Assembly (NCBI GenBank): GCA_963742715.1
Contig: CAVUMR010000002.1
Location: 2,046,001-2,110,000 of the forward strand
Direction: 5' to 3'
Length of the DNA: 64,000 bases
Origin: CAVUMR01 sp963742715
GTDB taxonomy: Bacteria; Actinomycetota; Actinomycetes; Mycobacteriales; Micromonosporaceae
The notes beneath the pieces were generated by a model. That model was not told where the DNA came from and searched no databases. It saw only the letters and a program-made list of their open reading frames with translations. Of the stretch, positions 27,303 through 36,902 are shown piece by piece. The translations under genes were made by a program, and so were the position numbers. Positions within the stretch are counted from its first letter, which is position 1. Every line of letters starts with the position of its first letter.

Positions 27303-28492
27303 CCGACCAGTTGGAACGTGCGCTCACCCGTACCCTCGCCGCGGCCGCCCGGGTCGCCCCGGTCGAGACCGCGGAACTCCAGGCCGGCCTGGCCACCAGC
27401 CGGCCGCGCCGCCGGACCATGCAGGGGGCGCTCGTCGCGGCCGCGATCGTGGCGGTACTCGGCGGCACCGCGGTCGGCGTACGGCTGGCCATGCCCGAGC
27501 GGCAGGCCCCGGCCGTGTCCTGGACCGGGATACGACCGGTCGCGCAAGCCTGGCCGAACGCGCTGTACACGGCGCCGACCCGGTTGCCGAACGGTCAGGC
27601 GTACCAGCCGTTCGCGTTGCTCGACTCGACGACCATCCTGGCCACCACCGAGGGCAGCTTCGAGAAGGTCGACGCGGTGTGGTCGTACGACCTGCGCACC
27701 GGGCGGGCCGCCCGGATCGTCAACGTGCCGATCCCGGCGGGTACCACCGGCCTACCGACGGGCTTCGTCACCGGCAACGGGTTGGTCGCATGGTGGCTCC
27801 AGCGCGGGCCCACGGTGGAGTTCTGGTCCGCACCGCTGAGCGGTGGCGACCCGGGCAGGCTCGGCACCGCCCTCGCCGGGCCAGCGCCGGATCACCTGGT
27901 CGCGGTGGACGGCTGGCTGGTGTGGTCGGGCTCCACAGCCAGCGGCGTGTACCGGCTGCCGCTCACCGGTGGCAACGCCGAACTCATCGACGGCACCAGC
28001 GGGTACCACCTGCTCCAATGGCCGTGGGCCGGCACGCCGTGGGATGCGACGTCCTGGTCCAACGGCGCGCCCTCGAACGTCACGTACCGCCTCATCCGGA
28101 ACGTGCTCACCGGGGAGGAGCGAACCGCGAACGGCATCGCACCGACCGGCGAGCTGTGGGGTTGTGGGCTGGACTGGTGCGTCAGCGCCGTGCCGTCGCC
28201 TTCGGTCGCCCAGCGGCGGAACGGCTCGGGCCGGCGCGAACTTCGCGGCACCCACCTGCCCGAGGACGGGGTCTGGGGTCGGTTCGCGACCGTGGTGGCC
28301 GGCCAGGGCGCCGACTCCCGGCTGCTGCTGGCCCGGTTGGACCAGGAGCAGGCCGCGGACCTGAACATCCGGCCGAACACCAACGGCGGGCTCGCACCAC
28401 CGCGCTCGTTCGGGCCGGCCGACCGGTTCCTGTACTGGCCGACCGCGGACGGCAAGCGGTACTACCTGCTCGACCTGGACGCGATCCGGTAG
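27299..28492 (+). CDS. Membrane-anchored partner of the ECF sigma factor (putative anti-sigma)
   Basis: 397 aa. A short cytoplasmic N-terminus (about 40 residues, MTDQLERALTRTLAAAARV) and one membrane helix at about 42-63 (LVAAAIVAVLGGTAVGV) precede a large outer domain with repeating W/Y-rich strands (VWSYDLRTGRAARIV, VDGWLVWSG). That domain resembles a beta-propeller. No zinc-binding HxxxCxxC anti-sigma motif is seen. Overlap with the sigma gene (ATGA) and topology support a transmembrane regulator that senses an outside signal. Confidence 0.75.
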   Translation: MTDQLERALTRTLAAAARVAPVETAELQAGLATSRPRRRTMQGALVAAAIVAVLGGTAVGVRLAMPERQAPAVSWTGIRPVAQAWPNALYTAPTRLPNGQAYQPFALLDSTTILATTEGSFEKVDAVWSYDLRTGRAARIVNVPIPAGTTGLPTGFVTGNGLVAWWLQRGPTVEFWSAPLSGGDPGRLGTALAGPAPDHLVAVDGWLVWSGSTASGVYRLPLTGGNAELIDGTSGYHLLQWPWAGTPWDATSWSNGAPSNVTYRLIRNVLTGEERTANGIAPTGELWGCGLDWCVSAVPSPSVAQRRNGSGRRELRGTHLPEDGVWGRFATVVAGQGADSRLLLARLDQEQAADLNIRPNTNGGLAPPRSFGPADRFLYWPTADGKRYYLLDLDAIR

Positions 28493-28634
28493 CGGGCGGG
28501 CACCACCTCAGGCCCGGCCGCGTTTCGACGCCGCCGGGCCTGGCGTCTGCCCCGGTGCTTTGTGCCGGGACCCTCGCCTGACGGGACAGATCCGGGCAGG
28601 ATGTGACTCACCAGTAGCAATCTTGGGGAGGCGC

Positions 28635-29438
28635 ATGGCCGGCGGGGAGAAACCGGGACTCGACGCGCTGCTGGCTGACCTGGCGGACGAGCGCGCGGAC
28701 CTGCGTGCCGTAATCGAGCCGCTCGACCTGGGCGGCTGGACCACGGTGACCCCGGCCAAGCCGTGGACCATCCGCGACCAGGTTGCCCACCTCGGGTACT
28801 TCGACCGGGCCGCCACGCTGGCCGCGACCGAGCCGTCCGCTTTCGACGCCGAGGTGCGCACCGCGGTCGCGGACTTCCCGGCGTACGAGCGGCACACGCT
28901 GGCCGTGGGACCGGTCGGGCCGGACGTCCTCGACTGGTGGAACGAGCAGGCCGCCGACTTCGACCGGGCGTACGCCGGGTTGGACGGCTCGGTGCGGGTG
29001 CCCTGGTACGGCCCGCCGATGGCGGCCCGCAGCATGGTGTCCGCGCGGATCATGGAGGTGTGGGCGCACGGTCAGGACGTGTACGACGCGCTCGGCCGCA
29101 ACCGCGTGGCCACCGACCGGCTGCGGCACGTCTGCCGGATCGCGGCGCGGGCCCGCGGGTACGCGTACACCGTCCGGGGCATGCCCGTTCCGCCCGAGCC
29201 GGTGGGCGTACGGCTGCGGCTGCCCTCCGGCGGGGTGTTCGAGCACGAGCCGGACGCGAAGCAGTCGATCACCGGTACCGCGGAAGAGTTCTGCCTGGTG
29301 ATGACCCAGCGGCGGCATCACGCGGACACCGGCCTGGTGCCGGACGGACCACTCGCCGAGGAGTGGCTGCGGATCGGTCAGGCGTACGCCGGACCGGCCG
29401 GCGAGGGCCGGGCCCCCCGCGGCGGGGACGCGTCATGA
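28635..29438 (+). CDS. TIGR03084-type metal-binding DinB-like protein
   Basis: 267 aa. The N-terminal maleylpyruvate-isomerase/DinB-like helical bundle has a His in VAHLGYFDRAA and the pair in MEVWAHGQDVYDALG that normally complete the metal triad. The C-terminal part (PSGGVFEHEPD, ITGTAEEFCLVMTQRR) is SCP2-like and typical of the TIGR03084 group. Related enzymes use mycothiol. GGGGAGG precedes ATG 28635. Its stop overlaps the carboxylase beta-subunit start, so it belongs to this acyl-CoA operon, where such genes are often found. Confidence 0.85.
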   Translation: MAGGEKPGLDALLADLADERADLRAVIEPLDLGGWTTVTPAKPWTIRDQVAHLGYFDRAATLAATEPSAFDAEVRTAVADFPAYERHTLAVGPVGPDVLDWWNEQAADFDRAYAGLDGSVRVPWYGPPMAARSMVSARIMEVWAHGQDVYDALGRNRVATDRLRHVCRIAARARGYAYTVRGMPVPPEPVGVRLRLPSGGVFEHEPDAKQSITGTAEEFCLVMTQRRHHADTGLVPDGPLAEEWLRIGQAYAGPAGEGRAPRGGDAS

Positions 29439-31033
29439 CCGTCCTGGGTACCGCCCTCGACCCGCGCGGCGCGGACTACCAGCGCAACCGGGACGCGACG
29501 CTGGCCGCGCTCGGCCGGGTCGAGGCGCTGTGGGCGCGGGCGATGGCCGGCGGCGGCGAGAAGTACGTCGAGCGGCACCGCAAGCGCGGCAAGCTGCTCG
29601 CCCGGGAGCGGGTCGACCTGCTGCTCGACGCCGACGCGCCGTTTCTCGAGCTCGGCGCGCTGGCCGGCGCGCACGAGGAGAGCGAGACCCCCGGCGCCGG
29701 CCTGATCACCGGCATCGGCCCGGTACACGGCACCGAGTGCCTGATCGTGGCGAACGACCCGACCGTCAAGGGCGGCGCGATCAGCGTGGCCGGCGGTACC
29801 AAACAGTTGCGCGCGAACGACGTGGCCGCCCGCAACCGGCTGCCGCTGGTGTCGCTGGTCGAGTCGGCCGGCGCGGATCTGACCCGGCAGGCCGACCTGT
29901 TCGTACCGGGCGGCCGCGGGTTCCGCGACCTGTCCCGGCTGTCCGCGGCCGGCATTCCGACCGTGGCCGTGGTGTTCGGCAACGCCACCGCTGGCGGGGC
30001 GTACGTCCCGGGCATGAGCGAGCACACGATCTTCGTCAAGGACCGGGCGAAGGTGTTCCTCGGCGGCCCGCCGCTGGTCAAGATGGCGATCAACGAGGAC
30101 GTGGACGACGAGACGCTCGGTGGCGCCGACATGCACGCGCGGGTGTCCGGGCTGGCCGATCACCTGGCCGCGGACGAGCTGGACGCGCTGCGGCTGGCCC
30201 GCCAGGTCGTCGCCGACCTGCGCTGGCACAAGGCCGGCCCCGGCCCGACCGAGCCGGCCGAGCCGCCGGTGTACGACCCGGACGAGCTGCTCGGCTGCGC
30301 GGCCGCGGAGCAACGGCAGCCGGTGGAGGTACGCGAGATCCTGGCGCGGATCCTCGACGGCTCCCGCTTCTCGGAGTTCAAGCCGGCGTACGGGAGCACG
30401 CTCGTCTGCGGTTGGGGATCGGTCGGCGGCTACCGCGTCGGCATCCTCGCCAACAACGGCATCCTGTTCTCCGAGGAGTCGAACAAGGGCGCGCACTTCA
30501 TCCAGCTCGCCAACGCGCGGCAGACACCGCTGCTGTTCCTGCAGAACATCACCGGCTTCATGGTCGGTACCGCGTACGAGCGGGGCGGCATCATCAAGGA
30601 CGGCGCGAAGCTCATCAACGCGGTGTCCAACTCGACGGTTCCGCACGTCACGCTCATGGTCGGCGCGTCGTACGGCGCGGGAAACTACGGCATGTCCGGG
30701 CGCGCGTACGATCCGCGCTTCGTCTTCACCTGGCCCAACCACCGGATCGCGGTGATGGGCGGCCGGGAGCTGGGCGGCGTGATGTCGATCATCAGCCGGC
30801 AGAAGGCCGCGGCCGCCGGGGCGCCCTACGACGAGGAGGCCGACGCGAAGCTGCGCGCCGGGATCGAGTCGATGATCGACGCGCAGTCCGACGCGGTGTA
30901 CGCCACCGGTCGCGGCTGGGACGACGGAGTCATCGATCCGCGGCACACCCGTACCGTGCTCGGCCTGGCCCTGTCCGCCTGCCATTCGGCCCCGATCAGC
31001 GGTGCGACCCATTTCGCGCCGTTCCGGATGTGA
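29435..31033 (+). CDS. Acyl-CoA carboxylase beta subunit (carboxyltransferase)
   Basis: 532 aa, full length. The N-terminal crotonase-like half has RHRKRGKLLARERVDLLLD, VANDPTVKGGA and NATAGGAYVPGMSEH. The C-terminal half has NNGILFSEESNKGAHF, GFMVGTAYERGGIIKDGAK, GASYGAGNYGMSGRA and WPNHRIAVMGG. These segments match methylcrotonyl-CoA or geranyl-CoA carboxylases better than propionyl-CoA carboxylases. The neighbours (AtuA-like, isovaleryl-type dehydrogenase) support leucine or acyclic-terpene-type breakdown. ATG 29435 and the previous stop overlap. Confidence 0.9.
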   Translation: MTVLGTALDPRGADYQRNRDATLAALGRVEALWARAMAGGGEKYVERHRKRGKLLARERVDLLLDADAPFLELGALAGAHEESETPGAGLITGIGPVHGTECLIVANDPTVKGGAISVAGGTKQLRANDVAARNRLPLVSLVESAGADLTRQADLFVPGGRGFRDLSRLSAAGIPTVAVVFGNATAGGAYVPGMSEHTIFVKDRAKVFLGGPPLVKMAINEDVDDETLGGADMHARVSGLADHLAADELDALRLARQVVADLRWHKAGPGPTEPAEPPVYDPDELLGCAAAEQRQPVEVREILARILDGSRFSEFKPAYGSTLVCGWGSVGGYRVGILANNGILFSEESNKGAHFIQLANARQTPLLFLQNITGFMVGTAYERGGIIKDGAKLINAVSNSTVPHVTLMVGASYGAGNYGMSGRAYDPRFVFTWPNHRIAVMGGRELGGVMSIISRQKAAAAGAPYDEEADAKLRAGIESMIDAQSDAVYATGRGWDDGVIDPRHTRTVLGLALSACHSAPISGATHFAPFRM

Positions 31034-33012
31034 TCGCGGTGCACACGTTGCTGATCGCCAACCGGGGCGAGATCGCCCGGCGGATCATCCGTACCGCGCA
31101 CGCGATGGGGCTGCGCACGGTCGCCGTGTACACCCCGCCGGACGCGGATTCCCCGCACGTCGCCGACGCGGACGTCGCCGTCGCGCTGCCCGAACCATCG
31201 TCCTATCTGGACATCGCGGAGCTGCTGGCCGCGGCGGCGACGAGCGGCGCCGACGCGATCCACCCGGGTTACGGCTTCCTGTCCGAGAACGCTTCGTTCG
31301 CCGAGGCGTGTGTCCAGGCCGGGCTCACGTTCGTCGGGCCGCCGACCGAGGCGATCCGCACGATGGGCATCAAGCACGAGGCCAAGCGGATCGCCCGGGA
31401 AGCCGGTGTACCGGTGCTCCCGGACGCGCCGCTGGACGGCGACGACCCGGCCGGCTGGCTCGACGCGGCGAAGCAGGTCGGCTTCCCGTTGCTGGTCAAG
31501 GCATCGGCGGGCGGTGGCGGCAAGGGTATGCGGCTGGTCAGCTCACCGGACGAGCTGGCCGACGCGGTCGGCACCGCGCGGCGGGAGGCGGCCAGCTCGT
31601 TCGGCGACGGCACGGTGTTCGCCGAGCGGTACCTGCCCGCGCCCCGGCACGTCGAGGTGCAGGTCTTCGCCGATCAGCACGGTCGGGTGGCGCACCTGCT
31701 GGAGCGGGAGTGCTCGATCCAGCGGCGGCACCAGAAGGTGGTCGAGGAATGCCCATCACCGGCCGTCTCCCCCGCACTGCGCGCCCGGATGTGCGCCGCC
31801 GCCGTGCGCCTCGCCTCGGTTATCGGGTACGTGGGGGCAGGAACCGTTGAGTTCCTGCTCGACGACGGCTCGTCCGGAGGAGCCGACAGCACAGCCGGCG
31901 ACTCCGGTGACTTCTACTTCCTCGAGCTGAACACGCGGCTGCAGGTCGAACACCCGGTGACGGAGGAGGTCACCGGGCTGGACCTGGTCCGGCTGCAGCT
32001 GAGCGTGGCCGCGGGCGAGCCGCTGCCGTTCTCGCAGGACGACATCGCGCCCCGCGGCCACGCCATTGAGGTGCGGCTGTACGCGGAGGATCCGGCCCGG
32101 GACTGGGCACCCACCTACGGTCCACTGTGGACCTTCGCGCACGACAGCGCGGTGCGGGTCGAGGCCGGCGTGGCCGGTGGCGGCGAGGTGTCCACGTACT
32201 ACGACCCGATGCTCGCCAAGGTGATCGCTTCTGGCGGCAGCCGTGACGAGGCGGCGCGCCGGCTCGCGCGGGCGCTGTCCGGGATGCGGCTGCACGGTCC
32301 GGTCACGAACCGGGACACGCTCGTGGCGGTACTGACCGACCCGGACTTTCTCGCCGGGGAGACCCGTACCGACTTCTTCGACCGGCATCCCGCGACCCTC
32401 ACCGCCGCTCCGGACGAGGCGACGCGGCAACTCCAGCTCGCCGCCGCGATCGCGGTCACCGTGTACCGCCGGACCGGTCCCGTCGCGCCGCCCGGGTGGC
32501 GACTCCAGCCGGACCTCCGGACCTCAGCGCGATGGGCAACCGGTGCTGACGAACCCGTCGAGGTGCGGTACACGCTGGCCGGCGACCGGCTTCGGCTCGG
32601 CTCACGCGAGTACACCATCCGGGATTGTGGTCGGGACGGCGTGCGGGTGGCCGGCGGCGACCGGGTGGAACGGCGCTGCGCGGTGACGGTGACGCCGGAC
32701 GGCACGGTGTGGGTCAACGACCCGGACGGGCAGACGGCCTGGCGGGAGCAGCCCCGGTTCCCAGACAGCGCTGGCACCGCCGGTGGCGGCGGGCCGGTGG
32801 CCGAAATGCCCGGCACGGTCACCGCCGTGCTGGTCTCCCCCGGCGACGCGGTCACCGCCGGGCAGCCACTGGTGCTGCTCGAGGCGATGAAGATGGAGCA
32901 CAAGAGCCTGGCCGGCGCGGACGGGGTGGTCGAGTCGGTACTGGTGGAGGTCGGACAGCGGGTGGAGGCACACCAGGTGTTGGTCGTGCTGCGGGACGCG
33001 GAGCCGGGATGA
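31030..33012 (+). CDS. Acyl-CoA carboxylase alpha subunit (biotin carboxylase + biotin carrier)
   Basis: 660 aa from GTG 31030 (overlap GTGA with the beta-subunit stop; GTG 31039 is also possible). The biotin carboxylase N-terminus is LLIANRGEIARRIIRTA. The ATP-grasp loop is KASAGGGGKGMRLV, and the catalytic region is FLELNTRLQVEHPVTEEVTGLDLV. The C-terminal biotinyl domain has EAMKMEHK with biotinylated K621. It supplies carboxybiotin to the adjacent beta subunit. Confidence 0.93.
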   Translation: MIAVHTLLIANRGEIARRIIRTAHAMGLRTVAVYTPPDADSPHVADADVAVALPEPSSYLDIAELLAAAATSGADAIHPGYGFLSENASFAEACVQAGLTFVGPPTEAIRTMGIKHEAKRIAREAGVPVLPDAPLDGDDPAGWLDAAKQVGFPLLVKASAGGGGKGMRLVSSPDELADAVGTARREAASSFGDGTVFAERYLPAPRHVEVQVFADQHGRVAHLLERECSIQRRHQKVVEECPSPAVSPALRARMCAAAVRLASVIGYVGAGTVEFLLDDGSSGGADSTAGDSGDFYFLELNTRLQVEHPVTEEVTGLDLVRLQLSVAAGEPLPFSQDDIAPRGHAIEVRLYAEDPARDWAPTYGPLWTFAHDSAVRVEAGVAGGGEVSTYYDPMLAKVIASGGSRDEAARRLARALSGMRLHGPVTNRDTLVAVLTDPDFLAGETRTDFFDRHPATLTAAPDEATRQLQLAAAIAVTVYRRTGPVAPPGWRLQPDLRTSARWATGADEPVEVRYTLAGDRLRLGSREYTIRDCGRDGVRVAGGDRVERRCAVTVTPDGTVWVNDPDGQTAWREQPRFPDSAGTAGGGGPVAEMPGTVTAVLVSPGDAVTAGQPLVLLEAMKMEHKSLAGADGVVESVLVEVGQRVEAHQVLVVLRDAEPG

Positions 33013-34793
33013 CCACGCCGGCTGCGTCCCCCGGCGCCGGGCCGCTGCGCATCGCGAACTGCTCCGGCTTCTACGGCGACCGGCTCTCGGCCGCCGCCGA
33101 GCAGGTCAACGGCGGGCCGATCGATGTACTCACCGGCGACTGGTTGGCCGAGCTGACCATGGGCCTGCTGGCCCGACAACGCGCCCGGGACCCCGACCTC
33201 GGGTACGCGGCGACGTTCCTGGCGCAGTTGCGCGACGTGCTCGGCGCCTGCCTGGACCGGGGCATCCGGATCGTGTCCAACGCCGGCGGGGTGAACGTGG
33301 AGGCGTGCGCCCGCGCGGTCGAAGCCCTGGCCGCGAGCTTGGACCGGCCGGTCCGGGTGGCGCGGGTGATCGGTGACGACGTATCGGCGCTGGTACGTGA
33401 GCGGCGAACCGCCGGGTGGAAGGCGCCGCACGCCAGCACCGGCGAGCCGCTGGACGGCGACCCGCTGCTCGCACACGCGTACCTCGGCGGCTGGGGCATC
33501 GCGTCGGCGCTCGCCGAGGGTGCCGACGTGGTCGTCACCGGTCGGGTGTCGGACGCGTCGCTGGTGCTCGGCCCGGCCGCCTGGCACCACGGCTGGGCGC
33601 CGGACGACTGGGACGCGCTGGCCGGCGCGGTCGCCGCCGGTCACGTCATCGAATGCGGCGCGCAGGCGACCGGCGGCAACTTCTCGTTCTTCACCACGCT
33701 GCCCGACGGGGCGCTGACCCGGGCCGGCTTCCCGATCGCCGAGGTGTTCGCCGACGGCTCCGCGGTGATCACCAAGCACCCCGGCACCGGCGGCGCGGTC
33801 ACCGTCGAGACGGTCACCGCCCAGCTGTTGTACGAGATCGACGGCCCGCGCTATCGCAACCCCGACGTGGTGGCCCGCTTCGACACTGTGCGACTCGACG
33901 CGGACGGGCCGGACCGGGTACGACTGTCCGGTACCCGCGGCGAGCCGGCGCCCGATCACCTCAAGGTGGGCGTGCTGACCGCCGGCGGTACCCGCAACAC
34001 GATGACGTTCGTACTGACCGGGCTCGACCTCGAGGTCAAGGCCGAGCTGGCCGAACGGGCGCTCTGGGCGCAGGTCCCGCGCGAGTCGTTCGACCAGGTA
34101 CACGTCGAGCTGCTGCGCGCCGACCGGCCGGATCCGGCCCGGGTCACCGACGCGACCGCGCTGCTGCGGATCACGGTCGCCAGCCGTGACGCGGAACTCG
34201 CCGGCCGCCGGTTCTCCGGCGCGATGGTGGCGACCGCGCTGGCCAGCTATCCCGGCATGTACGGCCTGGAGCCGCCCGGCAAGGGCACCACGGTCACCAC
34301 GTTCTGGCCGACCCTGCTGCCGGCGACCGACGTACCCCATCAGGTGGTGTTGGACGGTCGGACCTGGACAGTGGACCCGGCACCGACCGCGCCTCTCGCA
34401 CCGACCGCGCCGCCGCCGGCTTCGCCACCCGCCGACCAGGGCGGCCGCACCGTGCACGCGCCGCTCGGCCTGGTCGCCGGCGCGCGGTCCGGCGACAAGG
34501 GCGCCGCGGCCACCCTCGGGCTGTGGACCCGCGACGACGCGTCGTTCGACTGGCTGCGCGGTTGGCTGACCGCATCCCGGCTGGTCGAGTTGCTGCCGGA
34601 AGCCGACGGCTGCCGGATCGACCGGTACGAGCTGCCGCACCTGCGCGCGATCGGCTTCACCCTGGACGGGTACCTCGGTCGCGGTTGGACCAGCGGCGCG
34701 GCCGGCAACCTGGCCATGGACTCACAAGCGAAGGGCCTCGGCGAGTACCTGCGCGCCAAGCACGTCGACATCCCCTCCCACCTGCTCGGATAG
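33009..34793 (+). CDS. AtuA-like acyclic terpene utilization family protein
   Basis: 594 aa. It starts LRIANCSGFYGDRLSAAAEQV and contains DVLTGDWLAELTMGLLAR, RIVSNAGGVNVEACA, VVTGRVSDASLVL and GHVIECGAQATGGNFSFF, all typical of the AtuA family (DUF1446). The C-terminal part (LGLVAGARSGDKGAAATLGLW ... YLRAKHVDIPSHLL) is the AtuA-like ferredoxin-fold domain fused in one chain. AtuA is needed for citronellol/geraniol breakdown in Pseudomonas, but its exact reaction is unclear. The ATGA overlap with the biotin carboxylase links it to the carboxylase. Confidence 0.88.
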   Translation: MTTPAASPGAGPLRIANCSGFYGDRLSAAAEQVNGGPIDVLTGDWLAELTMGLLARQRARDPDLGYAATFLAQLRDVLGACLDRGIRIVSNAGGVNVEACARAVEALAASLDRPVRVARVIGDDVSALVRERRTAGWKAPHASTGEPLDGDPLLAHAYLGGWGIASALAEGADVVVTGRVSDASLVLGPAAWHHGWAPDDWDALAGAVAAGHVIECGAQATGGNFSFFTTLPDGALTRAGFPIAEVFADGSAVITKHPGTGGAVTVETVTAQLLYEIDGPRYRNPDVVARFDTVRLDADGPDRVRLSGTRGEPAPDHLKVGVLTAGGTRNTMTFVLTGLDLEVKAELAERALWAQVPRESFDQVHVELLRADRPDPARVTDATALLRITVASRDAELAGRRFSGAMVATALASYPGMYGLEPPGKGTTVTTFWPTLLPATDVPHQVVLDGRTWTVDPAPTAPLAPTAPPPASPPADQGGRTVHAPLGLVAGARSGDKGAAATLGLWTRDDASFDWLRGWLTASRLVELLPEADGCRIDRYELPHLRAIGFTLDGYLGRGWTSGAAGNLAMDSQAKGLGEYLRAKHVDIPSHLLG

Positions 34794-34817
34794 CCGCGTT
34801 CGCCCCGGAGGTTAGCC

Positions 34818-35984
34818 ATGGTCATCGACGTCTGGTCCACGCCGGAGCGGCGCGCGCTGCGCGAGCTGGTCAGCGACTTCACCGAGAAGGAGATCGTCCC
34901 CCACCTCGCCCAGTGGGAGGCCGACGGCGAGGTACCGCGCGACCTGCACCGCAAGGCGGCCGAGGTGGGCCTGCTCGGCGTGGGCTTCCCCGAAATCGTC
35001 GGGGGTTCGGGTGGCGACACGATCGACCTGATGCTGCTCACCGAGCAGCTCATCCTGTCCGGCGCGTCCAGCGGCCTGGTCGTGTCGCTGTACACGCACG
35101 CGATCGCGCTGCCGCACCTGATCGACACCGGCGACCAGTACCTGATCGACCGGTACGCCCGCCCGACCCTGGCCGGCGAGAAGATCGGCTCGCTGGCGGT
35201 GACCGAGCCGTCCGGTGGCTCGGACGTGGCCGCGATCCGCACCCGGGCGGTACGCGACGGCGATCACTACGTGGTCAACGGCAGCAAGACGTTCATCACC
35301 TCGGCGGTACGCGCGGACTTCGTCACCGCCGCGGTCCGTACCAGCGGCAGCGGCTACCGCGGGGTGTCCCTGCTGGTCATCGACAAGGGGCTGCCCGGTT
35401 TCACGGTCGCCCGCAAGCTGGACAAGATGGGCTGGCGCTGCTCGGACACCGCCGAGCTGTCCTTCGACGACGTCCGCGTACCGGCCTCCAACCTCATCGG
35501 GACGGAGGGCAGCGGCTTCACCGCGATCATGCGGCATTTCGCCGGTGAACGGCTGGCCGCGGCGACGTACGGGCACGCGATCGCCGAACGCTGCCTCGAC
35601 CTCACGCTCGAGTGGTGCCGCAACCGGGCGACCTTCGGCTCGTCCCTGATCGACCGGCAGGCGGTACGGCACAAGCTGGTCGACTGCAAGCGCAAGATCG
35701 AATACGCGAAGGCGTACACCCGGTTGATCATCGAGCGTTACGCTGCCGGAGCCGCGTCGCCGGACGGCGCCCAGCGGATCGCGGTCGAGGCCGCGATGGC
35801 GAAGAACACCGCGGTCGAGGTGTGCGCGTTCGTCACCGACACCGCGGTCCAACTGCACGGGGGGATGGGGTACATGCGGGAGTCCGAAGTGGAGCGACAC
35901 TTCCGGGACCAGCGCATCCTCGGCATCGGCGGCGGTGCCAGCGAAGTCATGAACGACCTGATCGCCAAGGGCCTCGGTTGGTAA
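34818..35984 (+). CDS. Acyl-CoA dehydrogenase, isovaleryl/long-chain-type active site
   Basis: 388 aa. FAD loops LAVTEPSGGSDVAAIRT and TFITSAVRADFVTAAVRT, plus QLHGGMGYMRESEVERHFRD, define the family. The residue position used by medium-chain enzymes (YEGT) is replaced by IGGGASEV. A Glu occurs in FAGERLAAAT, where isovaleryl- and long-chain-type enzymes place the catalytic base. With the carboxylase and AtuA genes this fits branched or terpene-derived acyl-CoA oxidation. GGAGGT sits just before ATG 34818, 24 bp after the AtuA stop. Confidence 0.9.
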   Translation: MVIDVWSTPERRALRELVSDFTEKEIVPHLAQWEADGEVPRDLHRKAAEVGLLGVGFPEIVGGSGGDTIDLMLLTEQLILSGASSGLVVSLYTHAIALPHLIDTGDQYLIDRYARPTLAGEKIGSLAVTEPSGGSDVAAIRTRAVRDGDHYVVNGSKTFITSAVRADFVTAAVRTSGSGYRGVSLLVIDKGLPGFTVARKLDKMGWRCSDTAELSFDDVRVPASNLIGTEGSGFTAIMRHFAGERLAAATYGHAIAERCLDLTLEWCRNRATFGSSLIDRQAVRHKLVDCKRKIEYAKAYTRLIIERYAAGAASPDGAQRIAVEAAMAKNTAVEVCAFVTDTAVQLHGGMGYMRESEVERHFRDQRILGIGGGASEVMNDLIAKGLGW

Positions 35985-35998
35985 CTCACCGTTCCGTC

Positions 35999-36865
35999 AT
36001 GGTCCTGGCGGTGCTGGTCGCGGCATCGCTGCTGGGCGGGAGTGCCGCCTGGGACGCCAAGCCGGCCGACCCGGCGACTGCCGAACGGACGTACAACCGG
36101 CTCGTCGACGTCGTGTACGGCAGCTACGAACAGCGTCTTGCCGGACAGGAGTACGTCTGGCTCGGCACCGAGCTGACGATCTCCCGATGCGCGACGCGGC
36201 TCGGCCTGCGGTACCCGATGCCGACGTTCACCCCGATGTACACCGGTACCCACGCGGACGCGGGCGGATTCACGGCGTTCGCGCCGCCGTTGGGCAGTTT
36301 CGACATCGCGGCCGCGTACCGGGACTCCGCCGCGGTCGGGCCACAGGAGGACGCGTACCTGGCACGGGTGCCACCGGACGGCCGGGCCCGGGTGGCCGGG
36401 ATGATCAACGGCTGTCGTGGGCAGGCCGCCGGGTACGCGAACGCGGACCGGCCGGCACACGCCGATGAGGCGTCCGGCAAGTTCCTGAATGTCCTGTCCA
36501 GGATCGAGAAGACCGGGCCGATACGTCGAGGGGAGGCCGACTACCGCGCCTGCCTGGTCCGGCACGGAATCGAGGCGGAGGGCTGGGTCGAGCTGTACCT
36601 GAAGGTGCAGAACGCCTTCCCGCCGCCTCCGCTGAAGGCCACCGACGCCACCACCGATCGCCGCTGGCTCGACGCCCGGGACTTCGAACACAAGGCGGCC
36701 GCGGCGGACACCTCGTGCCGGAGCGGACTGTGGAATCGAGCCGTCATAGCCGCACTCCCCCGGCTCGAACGGTTCGAGCTGAACAACGCCCGGCTGCTGG
36801 CGACCGTAGCGAGCGAATGGACCGACATCACCACCGAAGTGCGGCGGCTCCGCGCCGGCGCCTGA
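35999..36865 (+). CDS. Secreted protein of unknown function
   Basis: 288 aa, not recognised. A short signal peptide (MVLAVLVAASLLGGSAAW) is followed by a mature domain with four Cys (SRCATRLG, NGCRGQAAG, YRACLVRHG, DTSCRSGLW) that could form two disulfides outside the cell. It is helical in appearance. ATG 35999 is 14 bp after the dehydrogenase stop, so it may be read through from that operon, but its content gives no link to acyl-CoA metabolism. It is convergent with the acetyltransferase gene. Confidence 0.72.
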   Translation: MVLAVLVAASLLGGSAAWDAKPADPATAERTYNRLVDVVYGSYEQRLAGQEYVWLGTELTISRCATRLGLRYPMPTFTPMYTGTHADAGGFTAFAPPLGSFDIAAAYRDSAAVGPQEDAYLARVPPDGRARVAGMINGCRGQAAGYANADRPAHADEASGKFLNVLSRIEKTGPIRRGEADYRACLVRHGIEAEGWVELYLKVQNAFPPPPLKATDATTDRRWLDARDFEHKAAAADTSCRSGLWNRAVIAALPRLERFELNNARLLATVASEWTDITTEVRRLRAGA

Positions 36866-36902
36866 CCATCACCGGCGTCCAGGTCAGACCGGCCCGTCCG
36901 GC

